Positions 1-6,014 of a stretch of 39,633 bases of DNA are shown in pieces. The stretch is from an uncultured Bacillota bacterium. Lineage in GTDB: Bacteria; Bacillota; Dehalobacteriia; UBA7702. A program made the position numbers and the translations under genes. How positions within the stretch are numbered: the stretch's first letter is position 1; the number at the start of each line of letters is the position of its first letter. The stretch spans positions 1 to 39,633 of the forward strand of contig CAKUYE010000019.1 in the NCBI GenBank assembly GCA_934702375.1. Reading direction: 5' to 3'. The notes under the pieces were generated by a model. That model searched no databases, was not told the DNA's origin, and worked only from the letters and a program-made list of their open reading frames with translations.

Positions 1-6
1 TCAAGC

Positions 7-51
7 CAAAACAAAATGGATGCCTCCCGTAAAATTCCGGGAAGCATCCAT
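7..51 (-). terminator. intrinsic terminator of the ktrBA operon
   Basis: Read on the minus strand, 38-51 pairs with 16-29 as a 14-bp stem (one G-U) around an AT-rich loop, followed by a T-rich tail (complement of 7-15). It lies about 100 bp past the ktrA stop. Nothing else is seen in 52-151. Confidence 0.75.
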
Positions 52-151
52 GATGAAAAACTAATTATTCAGTTCTATCGGCGCTGTCCAGATAATTGGG
101 TACATATCACAAAGGAGCGGCGGCTTTTTATAGACTTTAGCTTGTTGAAAA

Positions 152-799
152 TCAAAGATGAAAGCATTTTTTCAGGTGCTTATATTCCCCCAGGGCCAGC
201 AAGGTCATGTTCTCGGTGAGAAGAGTATCGGAAAACATCGCACTGCAAATCCTACCATCTTTTTTGATAGCCATAATATTGATATGATATTTTCGCCGTA
301 CGTCAAGAGCCTGAATACTCTTCCCCAGCCAGCCTTGGGGGACATCCACTTCAAAAATGGCATAGGAATCATCCAACTCAATATAATCACGGATATGTCC
401 CGAGGTATATCGGATTGCAGCCCACTTTGCCACCTGTTTTTCCGGGTATACAACCTCATCGGCACCGTTACGAAGCAAAAATTTTTCCTGTACATCACGG
501 TCTGCTCGGGAAACAACAAGCTTTGCCCCCATTTCCTTTAATAGAGAGGTCGTTTCCAGAGAATTTTGAAAATCATCACCAATGGAAACGATGCAAAGAT
601 CATAATTTCCCACGCCAAGAGAACGTAAAAATTCAGGATTGGTGCTGTCTCCGATTTGTGCATTAGTAACCAACGGCAAAATATCATTCACCCTGGTTTC
701 GTTCCGGTCTACTGCCATAACCTGATGCCCCAGACGATTTAACTCCCGAGCAATATGTTTTCCAAAATGGCCAAGGCCGATCAGCAATACTGTTTTCAT
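152..799 (-). CDS. ktrA: KtrA/TrkA-type potassium uptake regulatory subunit (RCK domain)
   Basis: Cytoplasmic gating subunit of a Ktr/Trk potassium transporter; in this family it binds nucleotide and forms a ring on the membrane subunit. The 215-residue protein opens with a Rossmann fold (GLGHFG at about residues 8-13, then an acidic residue at the second strand in AVDRNE), which is the TrkA-N/RCK domain. The last ~80 residues (from about 135) fit a TrkA-C domain. Length matches KtrA (~220). It starts 24 bp after the stop of the membrane subunit gene, so the two form an operon. No riboswitch is evident in front of the pair. The family assignment is solid; KtrA versus TrkA naming is by size and partner. 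Confidence 0.93.
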   Translation of the reverse strand: MKTVLLIGLGHFGKHIARELNRLGHQVMAVDRNETRVNDILPLVTNAQIGDSTNPEFLRSLGVGNYDLCIVSIGDDFQNSLETTSLLKEMGAKLVVSRADRDVQEKFLLRNGADEVVYPEKQVAKWAAIRYTSGHIRDYIELDDSYAIFEVDVPQGWLGKSIQALDVRRKYHINIMAIKKDGRICSAMFSDTLLTENMTLLALGEYKHLKKCFHL

Positions 800-823
800 A
801 AGCTACAATTCCTTTCCGGTGTA

Positions 824-2164
824 TCAGCCCACCATAATCTTTTCCATCGGCAATCTTGCCACCTTGGGATCCGTTGTGCTGAGAGCCGCGTAAATCAGAG
901 TAAGACCGCCAACCCTGCCAAAAAACATCAGCAGTATCAGGATCCCATGGGATATCCCGGACAGCTCCGGCGTGATGCCGATCATCAAGCCTACGGTACC
1001 GATGGCAGAGGCAGTCTCGTACAAGCTGTTTCCCAAGGTAATATGATCAATCAGCGATATCAGCAATGCCCCGACAAGAAGCAAGGATAAATACAGGACT
1101 AAAATCGTTGCTGCATTCTTTACGGTCAAATTGTCGATCCTTCGAGAAAAGAAATGAACATCATCCTTGCGATGAAAGGTCGCAAAAGCATTGGCAACCA
1201 GCACCGCAAAGGTTGTCGTTTTGATCCCCCCGGCAGTGGAGCCGGGAGAGCCGCCGATCAACATTAATATGATTAAAAGCATCCGGGATGCACTGCTCAT
1301 CTCCGTAAGGTCTACCGTATTAAAGCCGGCAGTTCGAGCCGTAACCGACTGAAAGAAAGCTGCAAGCCATCGTTCACCGACAGCCCCTCCGGAAGCGATA
1401 CCGTCAAGGTAAAAAAAGAGTGCGGGAAAGAAAATCAGTGCCGCCGTTGTCACCAACACCACTTTCGTCTGAACCCGATAGCGCTGAAAATGCCAACGAT
1501 GAACAACAATATCTTCCCAGGTAAGAAAGCCGATGCCGCCAATAATAATCAGCAGCATCAGAACTCCATTGAGAAGTAAATTGCCACGATATCCGGTAAA
1601 GGACGGATACAGCGCACCGGTCTGCCCCATAAGATCAAAGCCGGCATTGCAAAAGGCCGATACCCCGTGAAACAACGACAAAAAAATGCCCCGAGCACCA
1701 AAATCCGGCAAAAAAACCGGCAAAAGGGCAACAGCCCCCAGCAGCTCAATCAGGATAACTCCCTTCAATAAAAAACGGGTCAAACGAACAATGCCTCCGA
1801 GAGACGGTGCCGCCAAAGCCTCCTGCATAGTGCTGCGCTGCATCAAAGAAAACCGATGACCGGACAACAACGCCAATGCCGCGGCAACACTAATCACGCC
1901 GAGACCGCCGATCTGGATCAGACAAAGAATGATAATCTGCCCCGCCAACGACCAATAAGTCGCCGTATCCACCACCACAAGACCGGTAACACACACTGCC
2001 GAGGTTGCAGTAAAAAGTGCGGTTTCCAAAGGCGCCGACTCTCCGGAAGCAGTCGATACCGGCAGCATCAGCAGCAATGTACCACAAAGGATCACTCCGA
2101 TAAATCCCAGAATGATCTGCTGAAAAGAGGTCAGATGGTGTTTTTTGATCCGTTCACATATCAT
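824..2164 (-). CDS. ktrB: KtrB/TrkH family potassium uptake membrane subunit
   Basis: Integral membrane subunit of a Ktr potassium system, 446 residues, the usual KtrB length. Four pore-loop repeats can be recognised: TSAVCVTGL near residue 55, SAFCNAGFD near 170, ARTAGFNTVD near 275 and SAIGTVGLM near 390; the glycine in each forms the selectivity filter in this superfamily. Hydrophobic segments lie between them (M1-P-M2 units). The ATG at 2164 follows AGAGG on the minus strand. It is first in the operon, with ktrA next. Transport is normally K+ coupled to Na+ or H+; the cation preference cannot be read from sequence. Confidence 0.94.
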   Translation of the reverse strand: MICERIKKHHLTSFQQIILGFIGVILCGTLLLMLPVSTASGESAPLETALFTATSAVCVTGLVVVDTATYWSLAGQIIILCLIQIGGLGVISVAAALALLSGHRFSLMQRSTMQEALAAPSLGGIVRLTRFLLKGVILIELLGAVALLPVFLPDFGARGIFLSLFHGVSAFCNAGFDLMGQTGALYPSFTGYRGNLLLNGVLMLLIIIGGIGFLTWEDIVVHRWHFQRYRVQTKVVLVTTAALIFFPALFFYLDGIASGGAVGERWLAAFFQSVTARTAGFNTVDLTEMSSASRMLLIILMLIGGSPGSTAGGIKTTTFAVLVANAFATFHRKDDVHFFSRRIDNLTVKNAATILVLYLSLLLVGALLISLIDHITLGNSLYETASAIGTVGLMIGITPELSGISHGILILLMFFGRVGGLTLIYAALSTTDPKVARLPMEKIMVG

Positions 2165-2226
2165 TTAAAATGCCTCTTTCTCACCAATTTGCCAAAATAT
2201 TTCGGTAATACCTCATTAATAAAGAC

Positions 2227-2255
2227 ATTATACTCTCCTTAAAATCCATTGTCAA
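2227..2255 (-). promoter_or_regulatory. sigma-A promoter for ktrB-ktrA
   Basis: On the minus strand TTGACA (2255-2250) and TATAAT (2232-2227) are separated by exactly 17 bp, both consensus. The leader to the ktrB start is about 60 nt. Confidence 0.85.
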
Positions 2256-2267
2256 ACCTGTCGCTCA

Positions 2268-2293
2268 CGCAGAAACTCGTCAGAGTTTCTGCG
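2268..2293 (+). promoter_or_regulatory. perfect 11-bp dyad upstream of ATPase 1
   Basis: CGCAGAAACTC and its exact reverse complement flank a GTCA tetraloop. It sits 20 bp upstream of the -35 box of the ATPase gene and is not followed by a T-run, so an operator is more likely than a terminator. Similar AAACTC/GAGTTT dyads precede ATPases 2 and 4. Confidence 0.5.
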
Positions 2294-2312
2294 AAAAACT
2301 ACACTTTCTCCG

Positions 2313-2341
2313 TTGACTTTTTGTGATTTCTTGCATATACT
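2313..2341 (+). promoter_or_regulatory. sigma-A promoter for ATPase 1
   Basis: TTGACT (2313-2318), 17-bp spacer, TATACT (2336-2341). Expected start of transcription is near 2348, about 34 nt before the ATG. Confidence 0.8.
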
Positions 2342-2381
2342 AATGATATTACCGGAAATAACACAGAGAGTGGTGATTGTA

Positions 2382-3704
2382 ATGAAACGGTTTGCCATGG
2401 AAAAACTGCGGACATGGAAGGATGATCCGAATCGACTGCCGCTGATCATTGGCGGGGCCAGGCAGGTTGGGAAAACCTGGCTTATGAAGGAATTTGGAAA
2501 AACCTATTTTGAAAAATGCGCCTATATCAATTTCGACCGAAACAAGCGCATGGAACAGCTGTTCTCCGGGGACTTCAACGTTGACCGAATTCTCACCGGT
2601 CTATCCATCGAGAGCAATGTAGATATTGAACCGGAAAATACGTTGATTGTTTTAGATGAGATTCAGGAAGTACCCCCGGCTCTGCAAAGCCTAAAATACT
2701 TTTGCGAGGATGAACGGCATTCCTACTATATTGTAGCGGCAGGCTCCTTGCTGGGAATTGCCATGCATCAGGGTACGTCCTTCCCGGTAGGCAAGGTGGA
2801 AAGCATGGAGCTGTATCCAATGTCTTTTACGGAGTTTTTGGAAGCCACGGGAAACACCCCTCTGCTGGATCTTCTCCAAAAAAAGGATTTTGATATGGTC
2901 ACCACCTTCAAGGATAAATATATTGACCTGCTAAAGCTTTACTATTATGTTGGCGGAATGCCCGCAGTAGTGAAATCCTATGTCGATAACGGAAACCTGC
3001 AAAACGTCCGCCGCATACAAAAGCGTTTGGTCTCCGATTATGAGCAGGATTTTTCAAAGCATGCTCCCACCGCAGTAATCCCTCGGATCCAAATGGTTTG
3101 GGATGGACTCCCCTCTCAGCTGGCAAAGGAAAACAAAAAGTTTATCTATAGCGTTCTCCGGGAAGGTGCCCGGGCAAAGGACTTTGAGCTTGCCATTCAG
3201 TGGCTCCTTGACTGCGGTTTGTGCTACAAAGTGGGGCGTGTTACAAAGGGCGGTATACCGTTAAAGGCCTATCAGGATATCCCGGCCTTCAAGCTGTATC
3301 TGGTAGATGTGGGCCTGCTTGGGGCAATGACCGATCTGGACGCCAAAACGCTCCTACAGGGAAATGCCATTTTCACGGAATTCAAAGGCGCTTTAACAGA
3401 GCAGTATGTCTGCCAGCAGCTCTACGCAGAATTCGATACCACCCCCTATTATTGGTCCGCAGCCTCTTCCTCCGGTGAAGTCGATTTTGTATTGCAGCAC
3501 AGCGGTGCAGTTATCCCCCTGGAAGTAAAAGCCGAAGAGAATTTAAACGCAAAAAGCCTCAAGAACTTTGTGAATACCCACCGGCTTGGCTATGGTGTCC
3601 GCACCTCTATGTCCGATTACCGGGAGCAAGAGAAACTGATCAATCTCCCGTTGTACGCGATTTCCCAGCTTTGGGAGGTTTGCAATGACTTTCCTACCCC
3701 TTAA
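2382..3704 (+). CDS. AAA+ ATPase with DUF4143 domain (ATPase 1)
   Basis: Predicted 440-residue ATP-binding protein of the AAA_14/DUF4143 group, whose biological role is unsettled. Walker A is GARQVGKT (residues 25-32) and Walker B is LDEIQ (91-95); AAGSLLG near 125 is a sensor-like strand. The C-terminal part (from ~240) is DUF4143-like and ends in a PD-(D/E)xK-type signature, EVDFVL followed by PLEVK (about 372-393). The longer reading frame begins at 2313, but that overlaps the promoter, so the ATG at 2382 (after GAGAGTGGTG) is chosen. Monocistronic, with its own promoter and terminator. It is the most divergent of the four related ATPases in the window and the only one keeping the E-x-K lysine. 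Confidence 0.88.
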   Translation: MKRFAMEKLRTWKDDPNRLPLIIGGARQVGKTWLMKEFGKTYFEKCAYINFDRNKRMEQLFSGDFNVDRILTGLSIESNVDIEPENTLIVLDEIQEVPPALQSLKYFCEDERHSYYIVAAGSLLGIAMHQGTSFPVGKVESMELYPMSFTEFLEATGNTPLLDLLQKKDFDMVTTFKDKYIDLLKLYYYVGGMPAVVKSYVDNGNLQNVRRIQKRLVSDYEQDFSKHAPTAVIPRIQMVWDGLPSQLAKENKKFIYSVLREGARAKDFELAIQWLLDCGLCYKVGRVTKGGIPLKAYQDIPAFKLYLVDVGLLGAMTDLDAKTLLQGNAIFTEFKGALTEQYVCQQLYAEFDTTPYYWSAASSSGEVDFVLQHSGAVIPLEVKAEENLNAKSLKNFVNTHRLGYGVRTSMSDYREQEKLINLPLYAISQLWEVCNDFPTP

Positions 3705-3725
3705 AAATACGCTTATTGTAAATTC

Positions 3726-3756
3726 AACCGCATCCTTTGGAAGGATGCGGTTTTTG
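3726..3756 (+). terminator. intrinsic terminator after ATPase 1
   Basis: A 12-bp perfect stem (AACCGCATCCTT with its complement) closes a TGG loop and runs into a T-tract, 22 bp past the stop codon. Confidence 0.85.
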
Positions 3757-3777
3757 GCTTTCCGATTTTTTTGCGGA

Positions 3778-3806
3778 TTGACAAATCTTGCCCGCCGTTA
3801 TATAAT
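3778..3806 (+). promoter_or_regulatory. promoter of the truncated tetR copy
   Basis: TTGACA (3778-3783), 17 bp, TATAAT (3801-3806). The 12 bases GCGGATTGACAA match the promoter of the intact tetR at 37780, which also has a 17-bp spacer. An AT-rich ATAAC/GTTAT dyad follows, resembling an operator. Confidence 0.75.
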
Positions 3807-3847
3807 CTGAATTATATATAACTTATGTTATGCATAATAATGCAAAG

Positions 3848-3937
3848 ATGCCTGCAAAAGCAAAAGTCACAAAAGAAATGATTGTGAATGGGGCCTTTCG
3901 TGCATTGGTCGATCAAGGAACATCGGAGGCAACATGA
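3848..3937 (+). pseudogene. truncated TetR-family regulator (N-terminal 13 residues, then unrelated)
   Basis: The reading frame begins MPAKAKVTKEMIV, identical over 13 residues to the intact TetR protein encoded at 37208-37780, then diverges and stops after 29 residues, before the helix-turn-helix could form. With the shared promoter, this is the head of a duplicated tetR gene joined to other DNA. The stop overlaps the ATG of the next frame (ATGA at 3934-3937), so the old promoter could now drive the downstream fragments. No function is expected from the peptide. Confidence 0.75.
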
Positions 3938-4323
3938 AAATCAGAGAATTTCGAAGAACAATCCCCAAGCAAGAGGAAAAGAAACTTTGCAAATTTTATC
4001 AATATGTCAGCGAAAATACCGAACATATGGGGCAGTTTGGGAAGTGGATTTACGGGCTGCATCCAACAACGGCGCAAATAGAAGCCTATATCCGATCCGG
4101 TTTTATGTATTCCTTTGATGAGGGCGGCAAAATCCTCGGCGCAGTTGCCGTAACGCCGTTTCAAGGAGTGGAATACCGGGATGCAGACTGGCAAATTGCC
4201 TGCCGCGATATCCCTGCCCACAGATTGTATCAGTCCCTCAGGTTTCAACAGAGAGGTATTTGCAACTGGTATGCCGATAATGTGGGAAATGCGGAATTTT
4301 ATTTGTTTGAGTTGCTTTTATAA
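3934..4323 (+). pseudogene. GNAT-family acetyltransferase with its central part missing
   Basis: The 129-residue product has the start of a GNAT N-acetyltransferase (FGKWIYGLHP near 35-45, then LGAVAVTP and ADWQIACRD at ~68-92) and the characteristic end (IPAHRLYQSLRF, then NWYADNVGNAEFYLFELLL). In relatives of ~165 residues these are separated by the strand and helix that bind acetyl-CoA (the Q/RxxGxG/A motif). Here ACRD is joined directly to IPAHRLYQS, in frame, so about 35 residues including the cofactor loop are absent. It is therefore probably inactive, although the frame is open. The ATG overlaps the stop of the tetR fragment. Confidence 0.7.
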
Positions 4324-4333
4324 AGAATTTCCA

Positions 4334-4468
4334 ATGAAGGTACCGATTTTGAATGTAGGATTAACGCCCTACGGGGCAATCCCGGCTTTTGCCCTTTGGT
4401 TGATTTTGTTTTTCAAAAATGTCCGCCTTAACGCAGACAAAGCCCTTGAAAAATACTTATTGAAATGA
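4334..4468 (+). CDS. small hydrophobic ORF, probably a gene remnant
   Basis: Open frame of 44 residues beginning MKVPILNVGLTPYGAIP with one hydrophobic stretch (about 12-27, AIPAFALWLILFF) and a basic tail. No convincing ribosome binding site precedes it. I do not recognise the family. Its place among truncated genes suggests it is the end of a former membrane-protein gene rather than a functional microprotein. Confidence 0.3.
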   Translation: MKVPILNVGLTPYGAIPAFALWLILFFKNVRLNADKALEKYLLK

Positions 4469-4505
4469 GTTTATGCTGAGGAATGAACGATAGGAGTGTG
4501 AAACG

Positions 4506-4643
4506 ATGTCCATGTGGAATCCGTGGCGCGGATGTAAAAAGTGCAGTGAGGGCTGCCTCCATTGCTATATCCATAAAGGCGATGCCAAACGTGGTGTCGA
4601 TACGAGCATGATCGTCAAAACGAAAGACTTTTACAAACGATAA
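4506..4643 (+). pseudogene. N-terminal fragment of a DUF5131 (phage Gp37/Gp68-like) protein
   Basis: The 45-residue frame MSMWNPWRGCKKCSEGC...CYIHKGDAKRGVDTS matches the start of the DUF5131 family, which has a cysteine cluster near the N-terminus and is normally ~250-300 residues. It ends at a TAA where the sequence switches to DUF3795-like coding sequence in another frame. The ATG is 5 bases after a weak GTGTG stretch. It is clearly truncated and lacks all but the first cysteine region. Confidence 0.65.
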
Positions 4644-4914
4644 CGCTCTGCGGGAAAAAACCGCCGCCCTGTGGACAAAGCTCAACGGCGTGACCATCAC
4701 ACCGGAAATGATCAACTGCACCGGCTGCCGAATCGAAGGGGCTAAAACCCCCTTCTGCGACAAGCTCTGTCCGATACACAACTGCGTGCGGGAAAAGAAA
4801 CTGGATACCTGCGCCGACTGTTCCCAAATGGAAAACTGCCCGACACTGGGGAGCATCGCCGCAAACAGCCCCTTCGTTCCGGAAAACCTGAAGCAGCTCC
4901 AAAAAACAAAGTAG
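4642..4914 (+). pseudogene. DUF3795 cysteine-rich protein lacking its N-terminus
   Basis: From 4642 an open frame reads NALREKTAALWTKLNG, then INCTGCRIEGAKTPFC, CPIHNC, CADCSQMENCP and NSPFVPENLKQLQK. This is the body and end of a DUF3795 protein, a small Cys-rich putative metal-binding family. The usual first ~22 residues with the leading CGLxCxxC pair are absent. A GTG at 4690 could initiate a 74-residue remnant, but no ribosome binding site is evident. The junction with the DUF5131 fragment falls at about 4638-4645. Confidence 0.65.
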
Positions 4915-4945
4915 AGGAAACCGGGTACCAACCATACCCACAAAA

Positions 4946-5881
4946 TCAAAAGGTCTTTATGCACTTTTCTTTCATAAAGAGATAAATGCTGTTATCCCTG
5001 CCCTCATAAAACGCAACGAGAAGCTTTTTAAAATCCGGCACCTCTTTTTCGGGAATGATCAGCATGCCGCCGCCATGGGAGATGAGATAGTGGTTTGCGA
5101 AAATAACGGAAGCCCGTTTGTTGCCATCGGTGAAAATTTGCGTCTTCATACAATAAAGACAAAGGGTGATGGCCTTTTCGTCGGCGGGAAGGTCCCGGTT
5201 CAGGATTTCTTCCAGATTTTCCTTAATCACCGTCTCTACCGGCAGCGACGGGATATAGCTGGAACCGCCGATTTTCACAGGTACGCCGCGAATGCGGCCG
5301 CCATCCTGAAAAAATCCCTCATTGACAAGCTTTGCAATATGACAGAGAATGGAATAATCCGTGGGGTAGCAAATCACATCCCGGTCGAGGATAAACTCCC
5401 ACCCATGCTTCAGATTCAAAATCTTTTGCACATCCGATGCCGTCATACCGCTGACAATACCGTTTTCGATGATATCCTCTGTCTGGGGGAAGCTGGTGGC
5501 AACACCTTCGAGAATGGCCTGATCGTAGATATTGGATTTCATATGAGCCCTTGCGAAATCAAGGTTCAACTGCACCCTCGGTGAAATTTCCTGATCGGAA
5601 TAACCAAGCTTTGCCAGTTCTTTATCTAATCGCCGGATATGCTTTCGGAATTCTCTGGCATCACGGGCATTGCGGAGGAGCAGTTGGTACAGTTCATCAG
5701 AATAGACATCCACATAAGTGGAGCTTAACCGTGAGCCGACGCGCTTACGAATATAGAGATATTTCTTGCCGCCGCTTTCCTTAATTTCCGGGTTGCCATC
5801 GTAGGGCAAAAGATTTAACCGAGCCTGATAGTCTGCCTTTTGATGAAGCAGCTCTTGAATTTGAGGGTAGTTGTCGTTCAT
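4946..5881 (-). CDS. Fic-family protein with Gln in place of the catalytic His
   Basis: The 311-residue protein has a Fic fold: the motif region reads KTQIFTDGNKRASVIFANHYL (residues ~246-266). Active Fic AMP-transferases carry HxFx(D/E)GNxR; here the phosphate-binding loop DGNKR is intact, as in Doc-like proteins, but the general-base His is Gln (codon caa). A GLEG/ILEG-type stretch at ~122-126 may correspond to the inhibitory-helix region, although the usual Ser/Thr is not evident. The first ~110 residues are helical and charged. The ATG at 5881 follows GGAG on the minus strand. It has its own dyad-flanked promoter. The family is clear; the activity (NMPylation, phosphotransfer or none) is not. 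Confidence 0.85.
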   Translation of the reverse strand: MNDNYPQIQELLHQKADYQARLNLLPYDGNPEIKESGGKKYLYIRKRVGSRLSSTYVDVYSDELYQLLLRNARDAREFRKHIRRLDKELAKLGYSDQEISPRVQLNLDFARAHMKSNIYDQAILEGVATSFPQTEDIIENGIVSGMTASDVQKILNLKHGWEFILDRDVICYPTDYSILCHIAKLVNEGFFQDGGRIRGVPVKIGGSSYIPSLPVETVIKENLEEILNRDLPADEKAITLCLYCMKTQIFTDGNKRASVIFANHYLISHGGGMLIIPEKEVPDFKKLLVAFYEGRDNSIYLFMKEKCIKTF

Positions 5882-5894
5882 AAAATACTCCTTC

Positions 5895-5944
5895 TAGGGA
5901 ACTTTTTATGCAATTATTATACCCTAAAGTTCCCTATTTTACAA
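5895..5944 (-). promoter_or_regulatory. Fic promoter with flanking 11-bp inverted repeats
   Basis: On the minus strand TTGTAA (5944-5939), 17 bp, TATAAT (5921-5916). TAGGGAACTTT at 5895-5905 and its exact complement at 5926-5936 bracket the -10 box, centres ~31 bp (three helical turns) apart. This is a good repressor operator candidate. Confidence 0.7.
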
Positions 5945-5963
5945 CTGCTGTTTCACGCAAGAT

Positions 5964-5997
5964 AACGGCCGCATCCTTTTGGGGGGATGCGGCCGTT
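5964..5997 (-). terminator. hairpin after ppdK, probable terminator
   Basis: A 13-bp perfect GC-rich stem (AACGGCCGCATCC and complement) lies 18 nt past the ppdK stop. The tail on the minus strand is only weakly T-rich. Confidence 0.6.
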
Positions 5998-6014
5998 TAT
6001 GGTTCTGATTTGAT

